Source: MED-G116 sp038147495 (GTDB lineage: Bacteria; Pseudomonadota; Alphaproteobacteria; Puniceispirillales; Puniceispirillaceae). Taken from it: a stretch of DNA of 64,000 nucleotides. The stretch is from NCBI GenBank assembly GCA_038147495.1, contig JAYQTT010000012.1, forward strand, positions 1 through 64,000, written 5' to 3'. A model generated the notes under the pieces. That model saw nothing but the letters and a program-made list of their open reading frames with translations, had not been told where the DNA came from and made no database searches. Of this stretch, positions 18,902 to 29,026 are shown in pieces. Both the position numbers and the translations under genes were made by a program. The stretch's first letter is position 1. The number at the start of each line of letters is the position of its first letter.

Positions 18902-19849
18902 TCAAATAAGTCCGGTGGTTTCCTCTATCCCAAGGGCGATATTCATATTCTGCACAGCCGCGCCAGACGCCCCCTTACCAAGGTTATCCAGGCGTGCCAC
19001 CAGCCAGAACTGGCTGTCATCCGCATTGGCAAAGACAAACAGTTCCAGATGATTCTGTCCGGCAAGCTCATCCGCCGCCAGCAAATTGTCTTTAAGGGCC
19101 GCGGCATCACCAGCAGCAGACGCCCCCATCCGGACAAGCGCAGCGTTGGCATAATGCGCTGCCAGAATCTCATGGAGATTCTGCCCACGCACAGCCTTTG
19201 TCAATTGGCTTGCGTGAAGCGGCACATTCACCAGCATACCGGCATAGAAATTGCCCACAGAAGGCATGAAAATTGGCGCTGATGCGAGGCCCGAAAAGGC
19301 CACCATTTCCGGCAAATGCTTGTGCGCCAACGTCACGCCATAGGCGCCATGCGGCGGTAAATCACCGGCCTCGTGGCGGGCGATCATCGCATTGCCGCCA
19401 CCGCTGTAACCGGAAACAGCAGGCACTGTCAGTAAGGCGTCAACCGGCAAGAGCCCAGCATCAACGAGTGGCCGGACAAGCGCCAGAAAGCCTGTTGGAT
19501 AGCAACCCGGATTACTGATCCTGCTGGCGGCAGCAATGGCATCGCGCTGGCCTGATGCAAGCTCGGGGAAGCCATACACCCAATCAGCATGCGTCCGATG
19601 TGCCGATGAGGCATCAATCAGGCGCGCCCCGACTTGATCTGCCATTGACGCGGCGTCCCTTGCGGCGTCATCCGGCAAACACAGGATCGTCAAATCCGTC
19701 TCGGCCATCATTTCACGGCGCGCGGCATTGTCCTTGCGCGCTTCAGCATCAAGCGCGCACGCCTCGACCCCGGGATGACCGGCAAGTCGGTCAGCCACCT
19801 TCAGGCCGGTTGTGCCGGCCGCACCATCTATGAAAATGCGGTAAGTCAT
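18902..19849 (-). CDS. argC: N-acetyl-gamma-glutamyl-phosphate reductase (type 2)
   Basis: A 315-residue NADPH-dependent reductase of arginine biosynthesis, of the shorter type-2 class. The nucleotide loop FIDGAAGTTGLKVADRL is at residues 6-22, the catalytic cysteine is in SNPGCYPTGFLAL near 115, and VSGYSGGGNAMI follows near 147. The start at 19849 is an ATG close to the divergent tldE promoter region. A hypothetical gene follows nine bases downstream on the same strand. Confidence 0.95.
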   Translation of the reverse strand: MTYRIFIDGAAGTTGLKVADRLAGHPGVEACALDAEARKDNAARREMMAETDLTILCLPDDAARDAASMADQVGARLIDASSAHRTHADWVYGFPELASGQRDAIAAASRISNPGCYPTGFLALVRPLVDAGLLPVDALLTVPAVSGYSGGGNAMIARHEAGDLPPHGAYGVTLAHKHLPEMVAFSGLASAPIFMPSVGNFYAGMLVNVPLHASQLTKAVRGQNLHEILAAHYANAALVRMGASAAGDAAALKDNLLAADELAGQNHLELFVFANADDSQFWLVARLDNLGKGASGAAVQNMNIALGIEETTGLI

Positions 19850-19944
19850 TCAGATGTCATAAACATATTGGCGAGTTCATGCAAGGATCGCTATCATGCC
19901 CGAAGATGCTTGAAAAGGCCGGTGAAGTGCCATATTTGGTAGGC

Positions 19945-21285
19945 ATGATGACACGTACAACACAATCCCTTATTTCCGAACTTCTTGATGCCGCAAAGGC
20001 CGCCGGTGCAGATGGCGCAGATGCAATGCTTGCCAGAGGCGAAGGCACATCGATTGACCTTCGTCTTGGCAAGGTCGAAGCCAGCGAACGATCAGAGGAT
20101 TTCGACGCCGGTCTGCGCGTTTTCGTTGGCCAGCGCAACGCCTCGATATCGACCAGCCAGCTTGACAGCGACAACATCAAAGCGCTCGCAGAGCGCGCTG
20201 TGGCAATGGCGAAAATCGCCCCTGAAGACCCATATGCCCGCCTTGCGACAGCAGATGAATTGGCGACATCCATTCCGGAACTGGAAATGTTTGATCCCTA
20301 CATCCCCACTGTCGACACATTGACCGATATGGCCCGCGCGGCCGAGGACGCCGCCCGCTCTCACAAAGGCATCACCAATTCCGAAGGTGGGTCAGCAAGC
20401 CACGGTGTTGCCAACATTCTGATCGCGACCAGCAACGGCTTTTCAGCAGATTACAAACGGTCCTCACATGGTATTTCGGCCATGGTCATCGCTGAAAAGG
20501 ATGGCCATATGGAACGCGATTATGATTACAGTTCAGCCGTCTTTGCCGAAGATATGGACAGCCCCGAGCAAGTCGGCAACAGTGCGGCAAAGCGCACTCT
20601 GTCAAGGGTCGGCGCGATCAAGCCACCAACCGGTCAATATCCTGTCGTGTATGACAAGCGGGTATCTGCATCTCTGGTTGGCACCCTGGCCAGCGCCATC
20701 AACGGCGCGGCAATCGCCCGGGGCACCAGCTTTCTAAAAGACAAAATGGGTGAAAAAATAGCGGCAGACGGGCTTAATTTCATCGATGATCCGTTGCGGC
20801 CGCGTGGCATGGCATCACGGCTTTTCGATGGTGAGGGTATTGCCGTGACACGCCGGACAATGGTGGAAGATGGTGTCCTCAAAGGATGGTTCCTTGATAT
20901 CGCTTCGGCAACCAAGCTTGGTCTCCAATCTACCGGCAACGCCAGCCGCGGCCTTGGCAGCCCGCCATCACCCTCGTCCAGCAATTTTTATCTGGAAAAT
21001 GGCGATATCAGTTTTGATGACTTGATCGCTGACATAGACGCCGGATTTCTGGTCACGGAAATGATGGGCAGTTCGGTTGACATGATCACCGGCGACTACA
21101 GCCGTGGCGCCGCCGGTTTCTGGATCGAGAAAGGCAAAATTGCGCATCCGGTTGCCGAGGCTACAATTGCTGGCAACCTGAAGGATATGTTCATGGCAAT
21201 AACCCGGGCCAATGACATTGATATGCGGAAAAGCACGGCTGCGCCATCGCTTCGTGTCGATGGGATGATGGTCGCTGGCGCATGA
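19945..21285 (+). CDS. tldE: Metalloprotease TldE (PmbA)
   Basis: A 446-residue TldD/PmbA family protein that lacks the HExxxH motif and therefore is the TldE partner rather than TldD. Family blocks include DLRLGKVEASERSEDFDAGLRVFVG near residue 35 and the C-terminal GDYSRGAAGFWIEKGKIAHPVAEATIAGNL region, given here only in outline. The start at 19945 begins MMTRTTQSL; an upstream in-frame ATG at 19879 adds 22 residues without family character. The next gene starts inside its stop codon (ATGA). Confidence 0.93.
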   Translation: MMTRTTQSLISELLDAAKAAGADGADAMLARGEGTSIDLRLGKVEASERSEDFDAGLRVFVGQRNASISTSQLDSDNIKALAERAVAMAKIAPEDPYARLATADELATSIPELEMFDPYIPTVDTLTDMARAAEDAARSHKGITNSEGGSASHGVANILIATSNGFSADYKRSSHGISAMVIAEKDGHMERDYDYSSAVFAEDMDSPEQVGNSAAKRTLSRVGAIKPPTGQYPVVYDKRVSASLVGTLASAINGAAIARGTSFLKDKMGEKIAADGLNFIDDPLRPRGMASRLFDGEGIAVTRRTMVEDGVLKGWFLDIASATKLGLQSTGNASRGLGSPPSPSSSNFYLENGDISFDDLIADIDAGFLVTEMMGSSVDMITGDYSRGAAGFWIEKGKIAHPVAEATIAGNLKDMFMAITRANDIDMRKSTAAPSLRVDGMMVAGA

Positions 21286-21941
21286 GATTTGCCGCCCCAG
21301 CGGCCAACCGGCGTGGCCTTGTAGATTGGATCGAGCTGATCTTCAAAGACCACGGGTTTCTGCGCATTCTGTGGCATAACCAACACCAGATTGCACCGGG
21401 TATGTGGCGGTCCAACCAGCCAGCACCCTCACGCATCCGCAAGGCCGCTGGCGATGGCATCCGGACGATCATAAATCTCCGCGGCCCCCGTGATGACGGG
21501 GGGTGGCGCCTTGAGGCAGAGGCCTGTGAAACCGCCGGGATCACATTGCTGGATTTCACCGCCAGATCGCGGGCGGCACCTGACAAGGCGATGCTGCATG
21601 CAGCGCGGGACTTATTTGCCGAAGCACAATTACCGGCGCTGATGCATTGCAAATCAGGTGCTGACAGGGCGGGTTTGATGTCAGCCCTATATCTGTTGAT
21701 CGTCGAGGGCCGTCCGGCCCGTGAGGCAGCCGGCCAACTGGCGCTGAAATATGGGCATGTCAAACAGGCCAAAACAGGCTTACTGGATGCGTTTTTCGCC
21801 GCCTATTACCCTTATGAAGATGAAGGCATGGCGTTTTTTGACTGGGTCGATAATGTCTATGATCCAGAGGAATTAACGCGCCAATTTAAGGCGCGCGGTT
21901 GGGCTGTCAGACTAACCGACTCCATCTTGCGCCGCGAATAG
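21282..21941 (+). CDS. Dual-specificity/tyrosine phosphatase-like protein
   Basis: A 219-residue protein with the cysteine phosphatase signature HCKSGADRAG (HCx5R) near residue 122, preceded by IRTIINLRGPRDD near 60, which fits the general-acid loop region of DSP-like phosphatases. Bacterial homologues are often annotated as tyrosine phosphatases or as phosphatidylglycerophosphate-type phosphatases; the substrate is not predictable. It overlaps tldE by four bases, so it is translated with it. No membrane segment is seen. Confidence 0.82.
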   Translation: MRFAAPAANRRGLVDWIELIFKDHGFLRILWHNQHQIAPGMWRSNQPAPSRIRKAAGDGIRTIINLRGPRDDGGWRLEAEACETAGITLLDFTARSRAAPDKAMLHAARDLFAEAQLPALMHCKSGADRAGLMSALYLLIVEGRPAREAAGQLALKYGHVKQAKTGLLDAFFAAYYPYEDEGMAFFDWVDNVYDPEELTRQFKARGWAVRLTDSILRRE

Positions 21942-21978
21942 GCGACCTGCCCCAACGCCTCAAGTCATTGGGCGCATG

Positions 21979-23811
21979 TCACTCACTGGTAAAGAACTGC
22001 AACTGGCACAACCGCGCATAAAGGCCGTTTGCCGCGGTAAGGCTGTCATGCGTTCCGCGCTCGGTGATCCGCCCATCTTCCATCACGATGATCTGTGATG
22101 CCTCGCGCACGGTCGCAAGACGGTGTGCCACAACCAGCGTTGTCCGCCCTTTTTGCAGGGTGGCAAGCGCCTGCTGAACCTGTTTTTCTGAGTCGGCATC
22201 AAGCGCGGCGGTGGCCTCATCCAGCAGCAGGATCGGCGCGTCCTTGAGCATCGCCCGGGCAATCGAAATACGCTGGCGCTGGCCGCCGGACAGCCGGTTT
22301 CCCATCGCCCCGACACCAGTGTCATAGCCGTTCGGCAAATCGACAATGAAATCATGCGCCGCAGCAGCGCGGGCGGCAGCCTCAATCTCTTCCCTGCTTG
22401 CGCCGGGCTTGCCAAAGGCGATATTGGCGGCAACGCTGTCGTCAAAGAGCACCGCATCCTGGCTGACAAGCGCGATATTGCGGCGAAGACTCTCGATATT
22501 GACGTTTTTGATATCCTGACCATCGATCATGATGCTGCCTTCGCTGGCATCGAAAAAGCGTGGCAGAAGATTGATAATCGTGCTCTTGCCAGCACCACTT
22601 GGGCCGACGAGGGCAAGCATCTGTCCTGATTGCACGGACAAATCGATCTCTCTCAACACTCTTGCCGACTGATCATCTGCTGGCACCGGATCATTGTCAT
22701 AGCTGAAGCTGACCTGATGAAAGGCAATCTCGCCTTTTGTCACCGTTAAGTCTGGCGCACCCGCAGGCGATGTGATCCGACGTGGAATATCCAGCAATGT
22801 GAGAATACGTTCAGCCGCCGCCAGCGCCTCTTGCGTCACCGCGTTCAAGGTTCCGATACCGCGGATCGGCTGGACCAGCAAAATCAACGTGGTGATAAAA
22901 GCGACAACATCACCAACCTGTAATTCACCTGCCGCGACACGCCAACCGGCAAGCGCCACAACCCCGCCTACCGCAACGCCGCCGATCACCTCGAGTATCG
23001 GATCAATCTTCGCACGGCCGGTAAGCAAACCGACAAGCCGATCATACAGACCGTCAAAGGCCTTTTCAGTGCGGCGAATTTCGCTTGCTTCAAGCTGATA
23101 GGCCTTGACCATGCGCGCGCCCTGAAGTGTTTCGGCAAGTAGCGAGGTCACACCTTCCATATGTGTTTGCAAATTGCCGGATGCCTTGCGCTGGCGATTG
23201 CCTATCCGGATGATAGGCTGCATGGCTAATGGATAGACCGCCATGACCACCAGCGTCATCAGCCAATCAAGCCACAGCATCGCACCGATCAGCACAATCA
23301 CTGTCAGAATATCCCGCACCAGATTGTTCGCCAGCCGGACAAAGGCTTCCCGAACGAGGTTCAAGTCATTCATAATCCGCGACATAAAACTGCCTGCCGG
23401 TTCGCGGGTCAGCACCGCAAGATCGGCCTCAATCAGGCTTTTCGACATATCCTTTTGCAGATCAGTCGTTACCCGCAACGCAAGCGCGTTCACCTGTACC
23501 GTCTGGGCAAACAACGCCACACCTTTCACCAGGGCCAGAATGATAATTGCCGGCGGGGCGAGCATGATCACTTCGCTGGCGCGGCCATCTGCCAGCGCGT
23601 TGAAAATATAGCGGGTCAAAAGCGGATATGCCGAGGCCGTTCCAGCAACCACAGCCATCATCGCAAAAGCGGCAAGCAAACGGCCCAGATAGCGCCGCAC
23701 CCAACCCTGCCAGATGCGCAACAGAATGCTTCGGCTGTCCATCACAGCACGTGTTTCAGCGGCAATTGCAGGGGCGTTTTCACGACGTTTTTCTGGGGCA
23801 GATTGTTTCAT
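21979..23811 (-). CDS. ABC exporter, MsbA-like (lipid A flippase family)
   Basis: A 610-residue half-transporter: six-helix exporter domain (residues about 35-335) fused to an ATPase. Walker A GPSGAGKST, signature LSGGQRQRI and Walker B ILLLDEATAALD are intact, with the H-loop in VVAHRL. MsbA-type exporters flip lipid A-core across the inner membrane. The assignment to this substrate rests on its neighbours (glycosyltransferase, Kdo transferase, LpxK, LpxL). It is followed upstream on the same strand by the family-9 glycosyltransferase gene, 18 bases away. Confidence 0.88.
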   Translation of the reverse strand: MKQSAPEKRRENAPAIAAETRAVMDSRSILLRIWQGWVRRYLGRLLAAFAMMAVVAGTASAYPLLTRYIFNALADGRASEVIMLAPPAIIILALVKGVALFAQTVQVNALALRVTTDLQKDMSKSLIEADLAVLTREPAGSFMSRIMNDLNLVREAFVRLANNLVRDILTVIVLIGAMLWLDWLMTLVVMAVYPLAMQPIIRIGNRQRKASGNLQTHMEGVTSLLAETLQGARMVKAYQLEASEIRRTEKAFDGLYDRLVGLLTGRAKIDPILEVIGGVAVGGVVALAGWRVAAGELQVGDVVAFITTLILLVQPIRGIGTLNAVTQEALAAAERILTLLDIPRRITSPAGAPDLTVTKGEIAFHQVSFSYDNDPVPADDQSARVLREIDLSVQSGQMLALVGPSGAGKSTIINLLPRFFDASEGSIMIDGQDIKNVNIESLRRNIALVSQDAVLFDDSVAANIAFGKPGASREEIEAAARAAAAHDFIVDLPNGYDTGVGAMGNRLSGGQRQRISIARAMLKDAPILLLDEATAALDADSEKQVQQALATLQKGRTTLVVAHRLATVREASQIIVMEDGRITERGTHDSLTAANGLYARLCQLQFFTSE

Positions 23812-23829
23812 ATATTGTGGTGTAACCCG

Positions 23830-24960
23830 CTATTTTGTCCCATGGCAAGCGACATCCGTCACCCCGGCAAGCTCTCTTTTCACCACGTCAAACACTTGAT
23901 CGGGCGTGATCGTGTTAATGTGGCCCGGCACACCAAACCGTCCGTCTGGCACCGTCACCGCCTTGATATTCGGATTATAATCAAGTGGTGACGATTGTGC
24001 AAAAAGCCCGATGGCGGGGCGCTCACACGCCGCCGCAATATTCAAAAGCCCGCTGTCATTGCCAAGAAACAACAGTGACCGCCGCATCACCTCAACCGCC
24101 ATATCAAGCGAACCACTCACGATCAGCGCACGCTTTGCATCGGGAAGATCACTCATGATGGACTCCATCAACGCCAATTCATCTGGCGAGCCGATCAGGG
24201 CAAAGGCAATATCCGGAAATTGATCACTCATCACAGCAATCAGGCGGGAAAAATTGGCGGCAGGCCACAGGCGCTCCTCATCCATTGCCCCCACACCAAT
24301 CGAAATGAGTGGGCAAATGGGTTGCGCGTCATCAATATTGTGGCGCCGCAGGAATTCTGTGGTGCCAGCTATTCCCTGCGGCGTTGACCGAATGCGCCAC
24401 ACGGCTTTTTCCGGAGCAAAGCCGTTCATTGCGGCGAAATCAGCCATTTTTGCCGATGGGTGTTGATAGCGGGCATCACCGCCAAGAAACCGCCCCCGAT
24501 TGAGCCAGCGTGCGCTCGAACCAATGCCATAGCCCCAGCGCTCAGGAATCCCGGCCATGCGTGTTGCCAGCGTGTAACGGGCACTGTGATGCAACACCAG
24601 GCAAAGATCCGCTTTTACCGCCCGAAAATCCGCCACCATCCGAAAAAAACCAATCAGCCCGTCATGCTTGCCACGCTTGCCGCGCATTGATCGTTCAATC
24701 ATCAAAAAATCAGCAATCGCATAATCACCATCAAATAACAGCCGTGCATTCACTGTCGGCTTGGTTGCCAAAATCACATCGTAATGCGCGGCCAGATGGT
24801 CAATCCATGGCTTGTGCCAGATCATGTCACCAATCCCGACAAGCGGCTGGATCAACAACAGGCGCGGCCGCCTTTTCCCGCCATTTTCCCTGATCTCGGA
24901 GGCTGGCACCAGCTGACTAGCAACGCTCTCATCCATATTCAGCCAGGCTCCCCTGTTCAT
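23830..24960 (-). CDS. Glycosyltransferase family 9 (heptosyltransferase-like)
   Basis: About 376 residues with the GT9 N-terminal block LLLIQPLVGIGDMIWHKPW near residue 33 and the C-terminal nucleotide-sugar block FLGNDSGLLNIAAACERPAIGLF near 305. GT9 enzymes add heptose or related sugars to the LPS core. The start is taken at ATG 24960; GTG 24981 and ATG 24936 (which has AGGGGAG upstream) are alternatives. It is divergent from the DUF374 acyltransferase gene and shares the promoter gap 24961-25093. Confidence 0.87.
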   Translation of the reverse strand: MNRGAWLNMDESVASQLVPASEIRENGGKRRPRLLLIQPLVGIGDMIWHKPWIDHLAAHYDVILATKPTVNARLLFDGDYAIADFLMIERSMRGKRGKHDGLIGFFRMVADFRAVKADLCLVLHHSARYTLATRMAGIPERWGYGIGSSARWLNRGRFLGGDARYQHPSAKMADFAAMNGFAPEKAVWRIRSTPQGIAGTTEFLRRHNIDDAQPICPLISIGVGAMDEERLWPAANFSRLIAVMSDQFPDIAFALIGSPDELALMESIMSDLPDAKRALIVSGSLDMAVEVMRRSLLFLGNDSGLLNIAAACERPAIGLFAQSSPLDYNPNIKAVTVPDGRFGVPGHINTITPDQVFDVVKRELAGVTDVACHGTK

Positions 24961-25093
24961 CCTACCAACTTCCAAAACCACGGCGTGGCTGGACGATTCC
25001 CCGCGGCACGGCTATATAAACACATGTCCTTATGGGCGGCTACCTTCATCGTTGCGAGAGCGGCGATTGCGAAAAGACTGATTGCCAAGATTG

Positions 25094-25801
25094 ATGTTCA
25101 AAACGCTTATTAGAAACCCGTTTGGTCTGTTTATACTTTCTTGGCTGATTGCCGGTGTTGTAGCGCTGATTATGGTGACCATCCGCTGGCGGCAAAAAAA
25201 CCCGCAACAGGGCAAAGTCATTCTTGATGGACATGATGGTTTCATCTTGGTGTTCTGGCATGAACGCATCATCTCGATGCCGTGGCTATGGCCGCGGCGG
25301 CACGCCATGCATGCATTACAATCTCCGCACCCTGACGGTCGTTTGCTGGCACATACAGTCAATCATCTTGGTGTGCGAACAGTCTGGGGCAGCAGCAACC
25401 GAAATGCCCTTTCCGGGCTTCGTGGGTTAAAACGATGTCTGGATCTCGGCAAAGTCGCGGCGATTACCCCCGATGGCCCGCGCGGGCCGGCGAGGGTTGC
25501 GGCAATGGGGCCAGTGTCATTGTCGAACATGACCAAAAAACCGGTTGTTCCTGTTGCTTGGGCGGTTGATCGGTTCTGGCGTGCACCAGGTTGGGACGGG
25601 ATGATTATCCCAAAACCCTTTTCACGGGGTATCATGGTGTGGGGCACGCCTATCGCGGCGCCGCAAACCGATAACAGCAAGAGCCGTGACAAGGATCATA
25701 TGGAAAGCCAACGCCGCGCGCTTGAAGCCGCAATCAATCAGGTCACCGATGAGGCTGACCAATATTTTGCGCCGCCAGACAAGGGATCAGGCAATGCCTG
25801 A
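25094..25801 (+). CDS. DUF374 lysophospholipid acyltransferase-family protein
   Basis: A 235-residue protein with one N-terminal membrane helix (residues about 9-30) and the DUF374 pattern: FILVFWHERIISMPW (the HX4-type acyltransferase histidine) near 53, VNHLGVRTVWGSSNRNA near 95 and ITPDGPRGPARVA near 130. DUF374 proteins lie beside Kdo transferase genes in many alphaproteobacteria, and a role in lipid A or LPS acylation is inferred. The start at ATG 25094 is chosen over TTG 25082. It overlaps waaA by eight bases. Confidence 0.85.
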   Translation: MFKTLIRNPFGLFILSWLIAGVVALIMVTIRWRQKNPQQGKVILDGHDGFILVFWHERIISMPWLWPRRHAMHALQSPHPDGRLLAHTVNHLGVRTVWGSSNRNALSGLRGLKRCLDLGKVAAITPDGPRGPARVAAMGPVSLSNMTKKPVVPVAWAVDRFWRAPGWDGMIIPKPFSRGIMVWGTPIAAPQTDNSKSRDKDHMESQRRALEAAINQVTDEADQYFAPPDKGSGNA

Positions 25802-27128
25802 CACCCCGCAAATCAAAGGTTCTGCTGCGCCGACAATTCCAGCCTCATATAATCTAAGCTGGCGTCTGTTGCGCCCTTTTGCCGGGCTTATTTTGCGCCG
25901 CCGAGCGGCAAAGGGTAAAGAGGACAAAACACGCCTTGGCGAAAGACTTGGCGTCTATCGACATGTGCCCGCATTCAAGCAAGGCGCGATCTGGCTGCAT
26001 GCAGTCAGCGTTGGCGAAACGGTCGCGGCCCTCGCCCTGATCGAAGCGATCGCCAAAAAGCAGCCCGATGCCCATTTTCTGGTCACCACCAACACGGTAA
26101 CCGCGGCAAAGCTGGTCGCCGACAATGCGATGTCGGCAACAATTACCCACCTTTACCAGCCGCTTGATCACACTGATTGCGTATCACGGTTCCTTGCGGC
26201 AACCGCGCCATCGGCGGCCATTTTCATGGAGTCGGATTTCTGGCCCAACCTGATTGCGAGAACCGCGGCTTCCAGAATACCGGTTATCTTCGCCTCATCA
26301 CAACTATCGGACAGGGCGTTTGCCCGTTGGCAAAATCACCACAAACTGGCAACGGCCGTCTTCGCCAATGCCAGCATGGCCCTGCCCGTAGACATAAATC
26401 AGGCAAACAGGCTACAGCAGCTTGGCGTGGCCAAAGATGGCATCCATGTCATCGGGTCTCTTAAGGTGCCGGGAGCGCTTGCAACTGACGCCACGCTAAT
26501 AGCACAGCTTGAGGCCATGCGCGGCACAAGACACCTGCTTCTTGCCGCGTCAACACATGAGGGCGAGGATGAGGCGGTGATGCAGGCGGCCACAGCGCTT
26601 GGCGATGATTGGTGCGTGCTGATTGCACCACGCCACCCTGAACGTGGTCCGGCGATTGCCCGGCTCTCTGCGACCCATGGCCTGACGGCAAAAAGGCGGG
26701 GCGCTGGCCAGCAACCCGAACCCGGTGACCGCCTTTACATCGTTGACACGCTTGGTGAGATGGGCAGCCTTTTTGCCGTTGCCGATGTGGTGTTTCTCGG
26801 CGGCTCATTACGCCCTTACGGTGGGCATAACCCGATTGAACCGGCACGATTTGGCTTGCCCTTGATCACCGGCCCGCACATTGCCAAAAACAGCGATGAA
26901 TTTGCCCGCCTGAAGGCGCTTGGCGCCGTGCGAACCATCACCGATGACACCGATAGAAATGGTGGTAATGCGCTTGCAGACGCCGCCAACGCCAGCCTTG
27001 CCGACAGACACAACCACCCGCAACTGGCAGATACAATCAAAGCATATGCGCAAGAGGCTGGTAAACGCGCCGCCAATGCCGCAGATTATATTCTGGACTT
27101 GCTTGATACCGGACCCGCGCGACAATGA
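25794..27128 (+). CDS. waaA: 3-deoxy-D-manno-octulosonic acid transferase
   Basis: A 444-residue GT30 enzyme that transfers Kdo from CMP-Kdo to lipid IVA at the inner membrane. Key blocks are IWLHAVSVGETVAALALIEAI near residue 65, shown in outline, MESDFWPNL near 145 with the acidic residue, GSLKVPG near 222 and LGGSLRPYGGHNPIEPARFG near 330. The start at 25794 follows CAGG; it overlaps the acyltransferase stop by eight bases and lpxK by four. Confidence 0.95.
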   Translation: MPDTPQIKGSAAPTIPASYNLSWRLLRPFAGLILRRRAAKGKEDKTRLGERLGVYRHVPAFKQGAIWLHAVSVGETVAALALIEAIAKKQPDAHFLVTTNTVTAAKLVADNAMSATITHLYQPLDHTDCVSRFLAATAPSAAIFMESDFWPNLIARTAASRIPVIFASSQLSDRAFARWQNHHKLATAVFANASMALPVDINQANRLQQLGVAKDGIHVIGSLKVPGALATDATLIAQLEAMRGTRHLLLAASTHEGEDEAVMQAATALGDDWCVLIAPRHPERGPAIARLSATHGLTAKRRGAGQQPEPGDRLYIVDTLGEMGSLFAVADVVFLGGSLRPYGGHNPIEPARFGLPLITGPHIAKNSDEFARLKALGAVRTITDDTDRNGGNALADAANASLADRHNHPQLADTIKAYAQEAGKRAANAADYILDLLDTGPARQ

Positions 27129-28120
27129 TCAAAACACCGGCATTCTGGGACAATAAAGGGCTTATCTCGACCCTGCTTTTGCCGCTGTCCGGACTGTGGC
27201 TTGGCGTGTCCGCATTGCGCACCGCCCTTGCCCGCAAAAGCGAGGCAAGCCTGCCAGTAATCTGTGTTGGCAATCTCAGCGCGGGAGGCACCGGCAAAAC
27301 ACCCGTTGTCGCCTATCTTTATGATTGGTGTGTTAACGCCGGATTGCGTCCGGTGATTCTCTCACGCGGCTATGGCGGCAGCGCAACAGCCCCGCTTTGG
27401 GTCGATCCACAAACCCATGATGCAAAGATCTGTGGTGACGAGCCGCTGATGCTTGCTGACGGGCGTGACGTCATTGTGTCGCGTGATCGTGTTGCCGGGG
27501 CCAATGCCATTGCCACGCGTGACATTCATGATGTGATTTTGATGGATGACGGCTTACAGAATCCCTTTTTGGCGCACGATCTTCGGATTGGTATTTTCGA
27601 TGGCGGCGTTGGGGTCGGGAACGGGCGTGTTATTCCGGCTGGCCCTTTGCGAGTCAGTCTCGCCAACGGTCTTGCCGATCTCGATGTCGCGGTGATCAAC
27701 GGAGATGATGAGACCGGTCTTGGCACTTTGTTGCCAGCCGGCGTGCCGGTCGTGCGAGGCAGCCTGCGGGCTGACCAGTCCATAATTGAGACGCTGGGCG
27801 AGACACCGTTGCTGGCTTTTGCCGGAATTGGCAGGCCGGAACGCTTTTTTGTCACGGTACGCCGCGCCGGAGGAAACCTTGTTCGCTGGCTGGCCTTTGC
27901 CGATCATCACGCTTATTCCCAGCATGATCTGATCAAGCTTCAGGAAGATGCCACCCGCCTTGGTGCAGAATTGATTACCACGCAAAAGGACTGGATCAGG
28001 CTGCCAAATGAATGGCGCGAGCGTATCCATTGTCTTTATGTGGCGCTGGAACTTGAGGATGACGCCCCGCTTACCGCTGCGGTTCAGGCGGCAATCGCAT
28101 CACACCAGAGCAAAGGCTGA
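27125..28120 (+). CDS. lpxK: Tetraacyldisaccharide 4'-kinase
   Basis: A 331-residue kinase that phosphorylates the 4' position of the lipid A disaccharide. The P-loop-like GNLSAGGTGKTPVVAYL is at about residues 49-65, followed by SRGYGG near 82 and the catalytic region ILMDDGLQNP near 140. The protein has an N-terminal membrane-associated helix. Start and stop fit an operon: ATGA overlap with waaA and a six-base gap to lpxL. Confidence 0.95.
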   Translation: MIKTPAFWDNKGLISTLLLPLSGLWLGVSALRTALARKSEASLPVICVGNLSAGGTGKTPVVAYLYDWCVNAGLRPVILSRGYGGSATAPLWVDPQTHDAKICGDEPLMLADGRDVIVSRDRVAGANAIATRDIHDVILMDDGLQNPFLAHDLRIGIFDGGVGVGNGRVIPAGPLRVSLANGLADLDVAVINGDDETGLGTLLPAGVPVVRGSLRADQSIIETLGETPLLAFAGIGRPERFFVTVRRAGGNLVRWLAFADHHAYSQHDLIKLQEDATRLGAELITTQKDWIRLPNEWRERIHCLYVALELEDDAPLTAAVQAAIASHQSKG

Positions 28121-28126
28121 CGGGCA

Positions 28127-29023
28127 ATGGCTGACCCGCTGGCGAAAATCATCCTGCGTAAAGCCCGGCAGATTTTTGTCTGGCCGGTTGAGGCGGCGTT
28201 GGTGTTTCTTCTCTATTTCATCGCCCGCCTGATGCCTGTGGCAATGGCGAGTGTGGTAATTGGCGGCTTCATGCGTCTGCTGGGTCCATTGACACCATGG
28301 GATCGACGTGCACGGCGTAATCTTGCTGCCGCGATGCCCGAACTGGACATTGCCCGTCAACGCACTGTGCTGAACGCCATGTGGTGGAATATCGGGCGCG
28401 TTGTCGGTGAATATCCACATGTTGCCCGCCTTGCCAGCAAAGGACATGTTGAATTTGTCGGGCGTGAACATCTTGAGGGGCTAAAGAGCGGTGGATTCCT
28501 TGTTGGCGCCCATATCGGCAATTGGGAGCTTGGTCCCTATGCCGCGATCACCGCAGGCCAGACTGTCGCCGCAATATACCGGCCACTCAACAACCCCCTG
28601 CTTTCAGGATTGCTTGAAAGACGACAGGCCGCCTATGGCGGTGACATCTATCGCAAGGGCCGTGAAGCCGCCCTTGGCATGGTGACCGCATTGAAAAAGG
28701 GCCAGTTCATGTGCCTTCTGGTTGATCAGCAACTGCGTGAGGGTATGGTCGTGCCATTCTTTGGCCTGCCGGCAACCACCTCGATCAGCTATATAAAGCT
28801 GGCGATCAGAAAGAAGGTGCCGGTTTGTTATATGCGGACCGAACGCCTTGGCGGGTGTCGGTTCAGGGTGACGATCTCGCCCCCGATCGACTTGCCAAAG
28901 ACAGATGATGAAGCGGCAATTCTTGCCGCCGCCACAAAGATTAACGCGACTCTGGAAGATTGGATCAGGGCCAAGCCTGAACAATGGTTCTGGCCACACC
29001 GCCGCTGGGGCAAGAATATCTAG
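28127..29023 (+). CDS. lpxL: Lipid A lauroyl/acyl transferase (LpxL/HtrB family)
   Basis: A 298-residue acyltransferase that adds a secondary acyl chain to Kdo-lipid A. It has an N-terminal membrane helix (about 20-45) and the catalytic motif GAHIGNWE (HX4E) near residue 128, then YRPLNNPLL near 149 and LVDQQLREGMVVPFFG near 198. Which acyl donor it uses cannot be told. Last gene of the lipid A operon; xseA converges on it with three bases between stops. Confidence 0.92.
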   Translation: MADPLAKIILRKARQIFVWPVEAALVFLLYFIARLMPVAMASVVIGGFMRLLGPLTPWDRRARRNLAAAMPELDIARQRTVLNAMWWNIGRVVGEYPHVARLASKGHVEFVGREHLEGLKSGGFLVGAHIGNWELGPYAAITAGQTVAAIYRPLNNPLLSGLLERRQAAYGGDIYRKGREAALGMVTALKKGQFMCLLVDQQLREGMVVPFFGLPATTSISYIKLAIRKKVPVCYMRTERLGGCRFRVTISPPIDLPKTDDEAAILAAATKINATLEDWIRAKPEQWFWPHRRWGKNI

Positions 29024-29026
29024 ACG

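Noticed and set aside
21979..29023. Horizontally acquired LPS island
   Set aside because: Composition and overlaps are like the rest of the window and no mobile genes or repeats flank it; it looks like the native lipid A cluster.
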